Shown piece by piece: positions 1 through 8,861 of a stretch of 49,026 bases of DNA. The notes under the pieces were generated by a model that had not been told where the DNA came from, made no database searches, and saw only the letters and a list, made by a program, of their open reading frames with translations. The DNA comes from CAMXAS01 sp964442435 (GTDB taxonomy: Bacteria; Bacteroidota; Bacteroidia; Bacteroidales; P3), in NCBI GenBank assembly GCA_964442435.1, contig CAYTZG010000015.1, positions 1 through 49,026 of the forward strand. Direction: 5' to 3'. Position numbers and translations under genes: made by a program. Numbering within the stretch: position 1 is the first letter of the stretch; every line of letters starts with the position of its first letter.

Positions 1-842
1 TGAAACCGGCCTTTTTATCGACTTATTATCCGGGTGACCCCACGGGGGCTGACGCGCCCTTCTTCCTGATGGCGGGCCCCTGCGTCATCGAAAACGAAGA
101 GATGCCGTTCCGGATTGCTGAATATATACAAAAACTGTGCAGGGAACGCGGCATCCCGTTCGTGTTCAAGGCGTCTTACCGCAAGGCCAACCGCTCGCGC
201 GAGGACTCTTTTCAAGGCATAGGCGACGAAAAGGCGCTGAAGGTACTTGCGGACGTGAAGCGGCAATACGGCGTGCCGGTCGTGACCGACATCCATACGG
301 CCGAGGAGGCGGCGACGGCGGCCGCGGTGGCCGACGTTTTGCAGATTCCGGCATTTCTATGCCGGCAGACCGACCTGTTGCACGCGGCCGCCCGCACCGG
401 ACGCTGTGTCAATATCAAGAAAGGGCAGTTCCTATCGCCCCAGGCCATGGGCTTTGCCGTGGACAAGGTGCGGCGGGCGGCGGATGCCGCCCACGTCGCC
501 GCCGACGTGATGCTGACCGAGCGCGGCACCACCTTCGGCTATCAGGACTTGGTGGTGGACTTCCGCAGCATCCCGCTCATGCAGGCCTGCGGCGTGCCCG
601 TGTTGACCGACATCACGCATTCGTTGCAGGAGCCCAACCAGAGCGGCGGGGTAACGGGCGGACAGCCCGCCATGATAGAGACCTTGGCCAAGGCGGCCAT
701 CGCCGTGGGCTCGGACGGCATCTTCCTTGAGACGCACCCCGAACCGGCCAAAGCCCTCTCCGACGGCGCCAATATGCTGCCGCTCAACCGTTTGGAAGCC
801 CTGTTAGACAAGATGTGCCGCATCGCCGAGGCGGTGAGATAG
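1..842 (+). CDS. kdsA: 3-deoxy-8-phosphooctulonate synthase (KDO-8-P synthase)
   Basis: Condenses arabinose-5-phosphate with phosphoenolpyruvate to give KDO-8-phosphate, an early cytosolic step of lipopolysaccharide inner-core synthesis. The reading frame is open from base 3, and bases 1-2 (TG) would complete an ATG if the base before the window is A, so probably only one base is missing. That gives about 280 residues, the usual KdsA length. Family motifs are clear: FLMAGPCVIE near the N-terminus, FKASYRKANRS, KKGQFLSPQ, TERGTTFGY and the late metal/substrate region DGIFLETHPEP. The ATG at 69 is internal to the conserved core and is not the start. The gene is GC-rich like the host core and converges on the AT-richer defence operon, from which a 29-bp hairpin separates it. 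Confidence 0.95.
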   Translation, partial: KPAFLSTYYPGDPTGADAPFFLMAGPCVIENEEMPFRIAEYIQKLCRERGIPFVFKASYRKANRSREDSFQGIGDEKALKVLADVKRQYGVPVVTDIHTAEEAATAAAVADVLQIPAFLCRQTDLLHAAARTGRCVNIKKGQFLSPQAMGFAVDKVRRAADAAHVAADVMLTERGTTFGYQDLVVDFRSIPLMQACGVPVLTDITHSLQEPNQSGGVTGGQPAMIETLAKAAIAVGSDGIFLETHPEPAKALSDGANMLPLNRLEALLDKMCRIAEAVR

Positions 843-846
843 AAAT

Positions 847-875
847 GGAACTAATAAGAAATTCTTATTAGTTCC
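847..875. terminator. Perfect 14-bp inverted repeat between convergent genes
   Basis: GGAACTAATAAGAA and its exact reverse complement flank a single A. The repeat lies 4 bp after the kdsA stop and 1 bp before the stop of the minus-strand gene. Position suggests a bidirectional terminator. There is no clear T-run on either side, so a purely intrinsic mechanism is uncertain. Confidence 0.6.
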
Positions 876-876
876 A

Positions 877-2334
877 CTAAACAATCTCCCAATGCCCGCC
901 TTTATCGGGGCCTATACGCACCAAATAGCCCTCTTTCTTGAGTTTGCGAATTTGGTAATTCACACCATCACGGGTAAGAGCACACTTTTCAGCCAACTCC
1001 TCCGTTGAAATAATTGGATTCTCTCGAATGAGTTCCAATATTTTCTGTGTAGTTTTCTGTGTAGTTTTCTGTGTAGTTTTCTGTGTAGTTTTCTGTGTAG
1101 TTTCATCGTTAATCTCCTGAGAAACATCCTCTTCATTCGAATACACTTCTACACAGAAAACCGTCAGTTTCGACACATCGAAAGCAGCCTCCTTATTGCC
1201 GTTCTCGCGCAACATATCCTGCACCCGTTTTACGCCCTGATTGAACATATTGACGTATTTCATCTCCTTCATCGCCTCCGCCACAACCGGGTTGCGATAG
1301 TCGTTCACCATCGGGAAGTTCTCGGGACGGGCCTCGCCATACAGACCGCCGGCATTCATGATTTCGATATGATCGTCGAACTGGTACAAGCGTATCGGCA
1401 TATTGGACTGGTAGTCGCGATGCATACAAGCGTTCATCATCAACTCTCGCAAAGCGTTGTTGGGATAGTTGATAACCGTCCTCTCGCGGAACAAACTGGC
1501 CGCAACCGGGCGCTGCGTCACAATCGCGTCACGCACAAACGATTCCAAGGCCGGCAACATATTATACAGAGGCCCTTGAAAACGTTTCTCATTCAACACT
1601 TCGCCACCCTTCTCCTTGCCGGCAAAACGCACATACTGCACATAATCGCCTGGCATATAATAGCGGGGATTCTTGCCGAACAGAATAATCGCACCATAGG
1701 TCGGGCAGTCGTGCGTGCGGTCGTACAGACGGACAGCCGCCAACTGCTCCTTTATATCGCGTTTGTCCTGATTCAAAATCTCGGCGTCAACCACCGACGG
1801 CAGATAGGCGGTCTTGATGTAGTCCAAATCCAAGTCATCGAGCGACGCCCCCAAACAGGGCGTGGCATCAAAGGTGGCCATATAGGCGGTACGCCGCTCC
1901 GTCAATATCCGTTCCTCCGCTTCGCTGGCAATATCGCGGCGCGGCCCGATGCGGACAAACACCCGGCCACGATAGCGAACCGGCGGCAGCAACGACGGCG
2001 ACACCTCCGCCACCAGCAAATCGCCCTCGGGGAACTCGACTCGCTCGACATTCATAACCGGCAACGGTAGGATATTGCCATCTGAACGTATGGCCGTTAT
2101 CTTGGTCAGCAACGCATCATCCACTTTCAAGCCCGACAGACTGCCATCATCGTTCGCCCCAATCAGCAAATAGCCCTTCTTGCGAGAATCCGGCAAATCG
2201 TTGGCGAAAGCGCATATCGCCTCGCAGAACTTGTCCATATTGCCCGTTGAAACAGTCCGCTCTACGCGATAAGCCTCCGTGCTGTACAGCAGTGTTTGTA
2301 TTTCGTCTTTGGTTAGCATAGTCTTATAAATCAA
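877..2334 (-). CDS. AlbA_2/Schlafen-type ATP-binding protein with C-terminal winged helix
   Basis: 485 residues. The N-terminal ~140 residues fit an AlbA_2 (Schlafen-like) nucleic-acid-binding domain (ERTVSTGN, KKGYLLIGANDDGSLSG, RVFVRIGPRR). The middle fits the GHKL-like ATPase part of this family (NALRELMMNACMHRDY, DHIEIMNAGGL). After five TTQK repeats comes a winged-helix domain (ISTEELAEKCALTRDGVNYQIRKL). The family is usually annotated as putative transcriptional regulator or RecG-like ATP-binding protein; its biochemical role is not settled. It is the last gene of a four-gene minus-strand run, 28 bp after the TIR gene. Its base composition is closer to the host core than that of its three partners, so it may have joined the locus separately. 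The start at 2334 could instead be the internal Met at 2319. Confidence 0.8.
   Translation of the reverse strand: MIYKTMLTKDEIQTLLYSTEAYRVERTVSTGNMDKFCEAICAFANDLPDSRKKGYLLIGANDDGSLSGLKVDDALLTKITAIRSDGNILPLPVMNVERVEFPEGDLLVAEVSPSLLPPVRYRGRVFVRIGPRRDIASEAEERILTERRTAYMATFDATPCLGASLDDLDLDYIKTAYLPSVVDAEILNQDKRDIKEQLAAVRLYDRTHDCPTYGAIILFGKNPRYYMPGDYVQYVRFAGKEKGGEVLNEKRFQGPLYNMLPALESFVRDAIVTQRPVAASLFRERTVINYPNNALRELMMNACMHRDYQSNMPIRLYQFDDHIEIMNAGGLYGEARPENFPMVNDYRNPVVAEAMKEMKYVNMFNQGVKRVQDMLRENGNKEAAFDVSKLTVFCVEVYSNEEDVSQEINDETTQKTTQKTTQKTTQKTTQKILELIRENPIISTEELAEKCALTRDGVNYQIRKLKKEGYLVRIGPDKGGHWEIV
1042..1101. repeat. Five tandem 12-bp repeats encoding TTQK
   Basis: The unit TTTCTGTGTAGT (plus strand) occurs five times without interruption and encodes TTQK on the minus strand. 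The 12-bp length keeps the frame, so copy-number change would only lengthen or shorten the linker between the ATPase and winged-helix domains. A 13-bp inverted match to the unit lies at 1149-1161 in the same gene. Confidence 0.95.
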
Positions 2335-2362
2335 ATTATGTCAAAGAGAGTAAACGCCCGTG

Positions 2363-3184
2363 TTACCTCGCCGGCGTCTTCTTGCCAGATGATTGTCTTG
2401 TTGTCCTCTTTCTTTTTAAAGTTTTAATTGAAGCAATAAAATCATCCTTCGCATTATTAAAGGCAGGCCAATCGAGCATCATATCATAGTTATGGCATAA
2501 CTCCTGATAAAGTTCATCTAATTTTCTCGTCTCCATGATAGACGCACCTTGCTTCACCACATTAAGAAATCCCATTTGCTTAAAGGAAATCCCTGGCAGA
2601 ACAAAGGGCAATATCCGTTTCCCTTTAAGAGCCCAAGCCGCACCCATTTCATTTTTACAAACATCACTCTGATTGTAATTCTCTGATATGAACAAAAGTA
2701 TATAATCACATTTCTGCATATTCTCGATTATTTTCTCCCGAAAATCGTCCCCTGTACGTATCGCAGAAGGATCTATCGTGCAGAAAATATCCTCATCTTT
2801 AAACCCACACCCTACTTTCAATATCTCCTTGATAAAACTCTTGATGAAAGGTTTGTCTTCAGAAGAATGACTGATAAAAAACTTTTTCTTGTCACCATCA
2901 TCAACGTATTTCATCTTTAATACACTTACAATTGCTATAACTGCACCAAAAGCGAATGGATTTAGACAATCTTGGAATCTCAACATTTGAAGCTCTTGAT
3001 TAAGCCGCCTACAACATTCCGGCTCAGAATCTTTTATTTCTGTCGCCAATTGATTTAACACCTCTATCAAAACATCCGCACCCGGGCAACATCCCTTACA
3101 ATATTGGCCCTTATTTTTTCGGTTAATCGCATCAGCCACTTTATTGCAAGTTGTAAAGGCTTTTTCAATTATTTGCTTTTTCAT
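2363..3184 (-). CDS. TIR-domain protein, predicted NADase effector
   Basis: 273 residues. A Cys-rich N-terminal region (residues 12-63, with YCKGCCPG) and a short hydrophobic stretch (78-90) precede a TIR domain at about 100-235. The TIR hallmarks are FFISHSSED (102-110), DYILLFISENY (160-170) and CKNEMGAAW (176-184), where E179 sits at the place of the catalytic glutamate of NAD-cleaving bacterial TIR proteins. Bacterial TIR domains commonly cleave NAD+ or make cyclic ADP-ribose signals in antiphage systems; activity here is inferred. The gene is AT-rich, 18 bp downstream of the endonuclease gene and 28 bp upstream of the AlbA_2 gene, so it is probably co-transcribed. No separate sensor domain is recognised; the N-terminal region or the neighbours may sense. 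Confidence 0.85.
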   Translation of the reverse strand: MKKQIIEKAFTTCNKVADAINRKNKGQYCKGCCPGADVLIEVLNQLATEIKDSEPECCRRLNQELQMLRFQDCLNPFAFGAVIAIVSVLKMKYVDDGDKKKFFISHSSEDKPFIKSFIKEILKVGCGFKDEDIFCTIDPSAIRTGDDFREKIIENMQKCDYILLFISENYNQSDVCKNEMGAAWALKGKRILPFVLPGISFKQMGFLNVVKQGASIMETRKLDELYQELCHNYDMMLDWPAFNNAKDDFIASIKTLKRKRTTRQSSGKKTPAR

Positions 3185-3202
3185 ATTGCTATTCCTCCCT
3201 AA

Positions 3203-4060
3203 TTATTTTAATTCTCTATAATGTTTAAATACAAGCCCTTCTTCATCCAACGCCCTAAATTTCTTTCTTAAAATCTCTACTAATGAAATATGATATTCAC
3301 ACATACAATACAATTCCGCAACTGTCATAATGACGAATCGGGATGAACGATTATTATATTCAGTAATTGCGTCTTTATCCACTTCTGAATAGGTAAGGAA
3401 GAGCCCTTTCGTAAAGTGCGATTTTGCAGAGAACTTACTACTAAACAACACTAAATCATCTTTGGGTATAATTTTCTCCCTATATTTGGCCTCGATTAAA
3501 ACGGTATGACTGTCCAATGTAAAACTTCCGTCGATTTGGTCATGTTCTGTTCTATAGGAGGCTCGCGGCTCTAATCCGAATTTAGAGAATATCTGATTGA
3601 TAAACTTCTCAAAAGCAAAACCACGTGCTTGTTTGGAGGCTATTTGATGAAGTTGTACTAGTTCGGACCTCAATGCATCATAATCTATTTCTGTTTTCTT
3701 TGATGCTTTCGTTTCCTGTGGCTTTCCATTAGCCTTTGGAAACCGCCCAAGTTTTTGCGCCGCCAACGCACTCAGTTTTTCAACTTTTGAACGATTATCA
3801 TTATTGACAAACCCATAGTCAGACATATATTTTATCAACTTGGCCAACAACTTGCCAACATAAGCATCACTTTCATCTTCAATGAAAGCGCGTATAATTT
3901 TAGCTTTGGAAAGTCCGGGATACTTTGCATAAACATCGTATGAAACAATATCTTTCATAAACTCCCCAAATGTTCTATTAGTAAAATCAAGAACATAACC
4001 TTGTTGCATTTGAAAGATCTCATCAATCAACCGCCTTTCATCAAAATTTATTGTAGCCAT
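3203..4060 (-). CDS. Mrr-like PD-(D/E)XK restriction endonuclease
   Basis: 285 residues. The C-terminal half carries a restriction-endonuclease-like core: RGFAFEKFINQIF (146-158), DQIDGSF (174-180) and VLIEAKY (187-193). This gives the expected D177-E190-x-K192 catalytic pattern of the Mrr_cat group. The first ~85 residues (FDERRLIDEIF, GYVLDFTNRTFGEF, SKAKIIRAFIE) form a separate domain that reminds me of the small N-terminal domains found on abortive-infection proteins; that match is from memory and tentative. It is the second gene of the run, after a 93-bp gap that follows the giant helicase gene. No methyltransferase partner is present, so it is not a conventional type II system. Confidence 0.8.
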   Translation of the reverse strand: MATINFDERRLIDEIFQMQQGYVLDFTNRTFGEFMKDIVSYDVYAKYPGLSKAKIIRAFIEDESDAYVGKLLAKLIKYMSDYGFVNNDNRSKVEKLSALAAQKLGRFPKANGKPQETKASKKTEIDYDALRSELVQLHQIASKQARGFAFEKFINQIFSKFGLEPRASYRTEHDQIDGSFTLDSHTVLIEAKYREKIIPKDDLVLFSSKFSAKSHFTKGLFLTYSEVDKDAITEYNNRSSRFVIMTVAELYCMCEYHISLVEILRKKFRALDEEGLVFKHYRELK

Positions 4061-4153
4061 TGCGCATTACATTTTTCATATCCTCATAGAGCCCTCTTTC
4101 CACATCATCCGAAAACGCTCTGCATTATCGCATTGCCGCTCGAATAATACATT

Positions 4154-7100
4154 TTACATACCTCTTAAACTATTTACACATACTTTCCCATCAACTTCCT
4201 TGAATTGTCCGTTTGCAAGCATATCGTTATATACTCGTCGTAGAGATGATACGATATTTTCTCCCAATCGTTTGAAACCAAACACACGAGCTGTCTCAAT
4301 AAATAATGCTTCCGGAACGATACCAAAACTGTGCTCCACAATGGTGGTCATTGCCAAACCTAACTCATCATCGCAGATATTTGCAATAGGGCGGATATAA
4401 TCCTTACTGCTACTTGGAATACGGACTTGTATATCATCGAAGTCCGCAAGTGTAATAAAATCTTTTTCCTGTTTAATCGAGTCCGACAGATAATATTTGA
4501 ATACTATCCGCACCTCATTGCGAATCTTTGAGGTTGCTTTTTGATTCCCATACAAAGGAGCGACCCGACGGCATAATTCCTCAAAATGAATAGGCTGCTC
4601 TATCTCGATGACTTTCTTAATAATATTTTCTGTACTCAACTCCGAATAGTAATCATAGATATTTGCCTGTTGATACGCAACAAAACCATAACCTTTCTGA
4701 GTTTCGCTTGGTATTTCAGCAGATTCTTCAATAACAATAGCCTCTGACAATATTTCGACAGCCTCTGCATTCTCATCAGGCTCCACCTCAATTATATGTC
4801 CCAAAGCTTTCTCGACTGCTGTAACCAATTTCTGCTCTTCGGTTCGCTGGTCTTTAATCCAATCGGTTGACCATATCCGATAGATAGTCCAACCCATATC
4901 TTCCAAAACGGTCTGGCGCAAGCGATCACGCTCTCGCGCTGTTCTAGAACTGTGATATGTTGCGCCATCGCACTCAATACCAATAACAAAACGCCCGCTA
5001 TGCACCGGATGTTTGACTGCCATATCTATTCTGAAACCCGAACAGCCAACCTGTGTGACAACATTATATCCTTTTGATAGTAAAAAATCATAAACCGATT
5101 CCTCAAATGGTAAGTCAAAGGTTACTTCATTGCTGAACGTCAACTCTTTTTCAAGAGCGACAACACCACTCTGGGCAAACTCGATATATGAACGCAGTAA
5201 CTTAACACCTTCCGCCGAAGTCTTTTCAATGTCTATATCTGTCGGTACGATTGATCCAACGAGTTTGACATTGTATTTCGCCCGTGTAATAGCGACATTC
5301 AGTCTTCGATACCCTCCGGCACGGCTCAACGGGCCGAAATTCATATACATAATACCCCGTGCATCTTTGGCATATCCAATGCTGAAAATAATTGTGTCAC
5401 GTTCATCACCCTGTACATTTTCCAAGTTTTTAATAAAGAAAGGCTCCTCATTATCTTCAACAAAGTAATGCTCAAATGCGGTATCTTGATAGCGTTTCTG
5501 TCTAATGGCCGCATCTATTGCATTCTGCTGTGCTTCACTGAATGTAACAACACCCAATGACCTATTCGGGTATTTGCGGAAGTGTTCAAATACCAAATCG
5601 GCAACCTTCCGTGCCTCAATTATGTTATTGCGTTTACCGCTTCTGTCATACACTCCATCAGATACATGAATATACTCTACACCACAATCCGGTGCTTTTT
5701 CTATCGCCGCAGGGAATGTAACAAGAGTGCCGTTGTATATTTTGATATTCGAGAATGCTATCAAATGCTCGTGTCGGCTTCTGTAATGCCAACGCAAACT
5801 ACGTTCAGGCAATATGACTACAGCTTCTTCAAGAATAGAATCATATGCTCCAGCATCACTACTTTTTATATCGTCATCTTCTTCATTGTCGAAATCTTCA
5901 TCATTAAGAGTTGAAGCAAAAAAGTTTGTCGGTGGCAACTGTTGCGTATCTCCAACAATGATAACTTGTTTCCCTCGCATTATGGCACCGATTGCATCTT
6001 CCGTATGTACTTGTGATGCCTCATCAAAAATTACCAAGTCGAAATTATAGCTCTGCGCTTCAAGGAAGGTACTTACTGACAGCGGTGACATCATAAAACA
6101 AGGGCGCAACGATGTGATGAGGTTAGGAATGGTCATGAACAACTTGCGCAATGGCATCAAGCGACGCTTTTTGCTAAGTTCCCGTTTTAACACTCCTATT
6201 TCATCGCGTGTCGAGGTAACTGCATTGAAATCGGGGATTCGGCTAATAGCTCTTTCTCGCACTCGTGCCTGTGCTATCTTGAACTGCCCCCTATCTAACT
6301 CACAGAACTCGTTGATTGTCTGCTCGTGTATTCTGCTTCTAAAATTTAGTACAGCTGGGAACTGTGGCATCATCGCATCAAGCCACAAACGGTAAAAACG
6401 CTTCAGATAAGCATCAACAAGGTAATCGGGGCTAACTGCTTTTACTTCGAATTCGGCGATGTATGAAGACAATCCGGCGTCTTCACATTTCTGTTTGTTG
6501 ACGCAATAATCCACCCACTCCTCAAGAAGATATTTCTTGTCTTTGCAAGCCTTCAGTCTGTCTGTGAGTTTAGCAAATGAATATGCACGAAAAGATTCAG
6601 AACCATCAAACAAAGATGCAAACCATTGCAATAAGTGATCGATTGCCCCTAAAAGCGATGAATATCTTTCATAGTTATCGCGACAGTATAATTTGACATT
6701 TTCGTCGGTGCAAATTAGCTTTACAAAGGAATCCGAGAGGTTATAAGATTTTTTAACATCATATAACCTTTTAACAAAATATCTCACTTGCTCTAACTCA
6801 TCCCAATTTGTTTCAATTCCTTTATAATAAGACTGGTATTTTGATACATATTGCGTTTTTTCACTCTCTATTTCCGCAGTTTTCTCCTTTATCGTTTTCA
6901 GCAAATTCAACCAAAACAAAATATCATTGTCGGTTAATCGCGCGCCATTAATTACGTATTGCTTAATAAAACGCTTATCCGCCCAATATTCCAATTTGAG
7001 CAATTTAAAACAAGACCTATATTTGTTCCTATATCTTTGTAAAATTGGATAGAAATTTGATGAAAGAATGCCCCTGTCAAAGACCTGTAAAATATGTGCT

Positions 7101-8809
7101 GTACCCAACACTATTTCTTCATGTTTAACTCTGGATTCGTTGAAATCTTGCTCGGTATCTGATAGTATATTTGCATCTATAGACCAATCTGTCGAAATAT
7201 TGGGCGCTCCATTGGCAATATCCATTATCTTTACTATTGATCCAAAGCCATCCACCGATGAATCAATAGTAATACCATGCATATCACAATAAAAGTTAAG
7301 ATATTCTTCTGCTTCCGCGAGCAGAGCCTGCAAAGATGATACATTAGAGTCAATATCATGCCGCAATTCATTGGAGAGGAACCTAACGGTCGAATTGCGC
7401 CACGCATTCTCTGCATAATCCTCACTCCGTTTACCTATCGTTTTAGAAAGTTCTCTCAAAAGATAGATACGATCATCCAATTCTTGCCATGTTGTCTTAT
7501 CAACATTTGCAATTCCAAATACCACTTCTGGCGTATTTGACAATTTGGCAAGTCGTCCATTTATCTCGAATATTGTCTTGTTCAAACCAGAGCATGGTGT
7601 ATGTAACTCCTGTTGATATTCATTAAGATCTGCCCGCTTTCTTTCAAGTGTGTGCAATCTAGTAAGCGCCTCGTCGGTAACTTTTTTACGATCTATCGAA
7701 ATAGAGTTAGCAAGTTCGCGCAGTATTTCCTTTTTATTTGCTTTATGGCTATGTAGCGTAAAACAGAAATCTCCAAGTCCAACACTAACCAACCGATTGT
7801 ATACGACTTGTAGAGCCGCCATCTTCTCCGATACAAACAATATTTTTTTCCCATCGGCAATAGCTTCCGAAATAATATTAGTAATTGTTTGACTTTTTCC
7901 GGTTCCGGGAGGGCCTTGTAGAACGAAACTTGCGCCCCGTTTTGATAGTAACACCGCATCTTGTTGGCTCGAATCAGCATCCACAACCTGAAAAGTATCA
8001 ATAGGTCGAACATTCTTATCATGGTCAAAACCATCAAGCCCTTCAGATATTTGCGTTAGTTCTTTTTCTCCGGCTATTGCTGCAATAACAGGATTTGAGC
8101 TCAATTTCTCTTCGTTGCGCTCCAAATCCTTATACATATTAATTTTCAAGAATGATAAATTGGTCAGATGAACACATCGTTCAATCTCCCAACCTTTCTT
8201 ACTGATTATCCGCTCGATGTCGTCGAGATAGTCACTAATATCATCTTGTCCCTCGTCAAACTCCGGTAGATTGATTCCGAAATCATTGCTCAGTTTGTGC
8301 AACAAGGTAGGATTTACGACAATCTCGTCTTCGTGCGGGATTAACTTATATGGAGATGTTAGCGATTCGATGATAAGTTTTACGGGTACAAGTACGATAG
8401 GAGACGACAATGTTTGTTCAGAATCATCTCTTTCTGTCCACTTCAACAAACCGAATGCGAGAAACAATGTATTGATACCCTGCTCCTCAATGGAAATGTT
8501 TGCCTTATATCGCAGGACTTTCAGGGTCTTTTGCAGGTCGCCAACTGATTTGGAGGTCTCAACATCACCTTTAATGATTTCATCGTATACCTCTTCGCCC
8601 TCGTCATCGATGCGAGTTTTTTTTGCATATGGGAACTTGATTTCCTTTTCGCGTACAGCAATATGATTAAACAAAGCATCATACAATGGTGCAGTGATTC
8701 GCACATTGGAGCGTTTGCCTTCTTTAAAGTTAATAAGGCGATTTCTCTTGCCAAAGTCTAGCAAAAGTTTCTTCCAAATTTCAATCCGATTATGTAATTT
8801 TTCCCCCAT
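4154..8809 (-). CDS. DUF4011 superfamily 1 helicase with C-terminal Vsr/MTES_1575-like nuclease and DUF3320
   Basis: 1551 residues. The N-terminus has the DUF4011 signature (RIEIWKKLLLDFGKRNRLINF). A split SF1 helicase follows: Walker A GPPGTGKSQT near residue 300, Walker B DEASQ near 925 followed by VGDTQQLPP, and late motifs (VQGDERDTIIFS, NVAITRAK). A long, probably coiled region separates motifs I and II. Around 1270-1310 is a Vsr-like nuclease domain (IGIECDGATYHSS, RERDRL, WSTDWIKD), followed by a DUF3320-like winged segment near 1400. As I recall, this helicase plus Vsr architecture is among the single-gene antiphage candidates described as Hhe. The gene is strongly AT-rich relative to the host genes on both sides, suggesting transfer. 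It is the first gene of the predicted defence operon. Confidence 0.85.
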   Translation of the reverse strand: MGEKLHNRIEIWKKLLLDFGKRNRLINFKEGKRSNVRITAPLYDALFNHIAVREKEIKFPYAKKTRIDDEGEEVYDEIIKGDVETSKSVGDLQKTLKVLRYKANISIEEQGINTLFLAFGLLKWTERDDSEQTLSSPIVLVPVKLIIESLTSPYKLIPHEDEIVVNPTLLHKLSNDFGINLPEFDEGQDDISDYLDDIERIISKKGWEIERCVHLTNLSFLKINMYKDLERNEEKLSSNPVIAAIAGEKELTQISEGLDGFDHDKNVRPIDTFQVVDADSSQQDAVLLSKRGASFVLQGPPGTGKSQTITNIISEAIADGKKILFVSEKMAALQVVYNRLVSVGLGDFCFTLHSHKANKKEILRELANSISIDRKKVTDEALTRLHTLERKRADLNEYQQELHTPCSGLNKTIFEINGRLAKLSNTPEVVFGIANVDKTTWQELDDRIYLLRELSKTIGKRSEDYAENAWRNSTVRFLSNELRHDIDSNVSSLQALLAEAEEYLNFYCDMHGITIDSSVDGFGSIVKIMDIANGAPNISTDWSIDANILSDTEQDFNESRVKHEEIVLGTAHILQVFDRGILSSNFYPILQRYRNKYRSCFKLLKLEYWADKRFIKQYVINGARLTDNDILFWLNLLKTIKEKTAEIESEKTQYVSKYQSYYKGIETNWDELEQVRYFVKRLYDVKKSYNLSDSFVKLICTDENVKLYCRDNYERYSSLLGAIDHLLQWFASLFDGSESFRAYSFAKLTDRLKACKDKKYLLEEWVDYCVNKQKCEDAGLSSYIAEFEVKAVSPDYLVDAYLKRFYRLWLDAMMPQFPAVLNFRSRIHEQTINEFCELDRGQFKIAQARVRERAISRIPDFNAVTSTRDEIGVLKRELSKKRRLMPLRKLFMTIPNLITSLRPCFMMSPLSVSTFLEAQSYNFDLVIFDEASQVHTEDAIGAIMRGKQVIIVGDTQQLPPTNFFASTLNDEDFDNEEDDDIKSSDAGAYDSILEEAVVILPERSLRWHYRSRHEHLIAFSNIKIYNGTLVTFPAAIEKAPDCGVEYIHVSDGVYDRSGKRNNIIEARKVADLVFEHFRKYPNRSLGVVTFSEAQQNAIDAAIRQKRYQDTAFEHYFVEDNEEPFFIKNLENVQGDERDTIIFSIGYAKDARGIMYMNFGPLSRAGGYRRLNVAITRAKYNVKLVGSIVPTDIDIEKTSAEGVKLLRSYIEFAQSGVVALEKELTFSNEVTFDLPFEESVYDFLLSKGYNVVTQVGCSGFRIDMAVKHPVHSGRFVIGIECDGATYHSSRTARERDRLRQTVLEDMGWTIYRIWSTDWIKDQRTEEQKLVTAVEKALGHIIEVEPDENAEAVEILSEAIVIEESAEIPSETQKGYGFVAYQQANIYDYYSELSTENIIKKVIEIEQPIHFEELCRRVAPLYGNQKATSKIRNEVRIVFKYYLSDSIKQEKDFITLADFDDIQVRIPSSSKDYIRPIANICDDELGLAMTTIVEHSFGIVPEALFIETARVFGFKRLGENIVSSLRRVYNDMLANGQFKEVDGKVCVNSLRGM

Positions 8810-8827
8810 ATTAGTTGCAAGGCTCTA

Positions 8828-8835
8828 CAAAAATA
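8828..8835 (-). promoter_or_regulatory. Possible -7 element for the defence operon
   Basis: TATTTTTG on the minus strand matches TAnnTTTG and lies 18 bp upstream of the helicase start. No TTTG-like -33 element is visible at 19-21 bp, so the call is weak. Confidence 0.4.
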
Positions 8836-8861
8836 GTCAATTATATTGAAAAATCCCCCCC

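Noticed and set aside
1042..1101. CRISPR-like array
   Set aside because: The units are contiguous 12-mers without spacers and encode protein.
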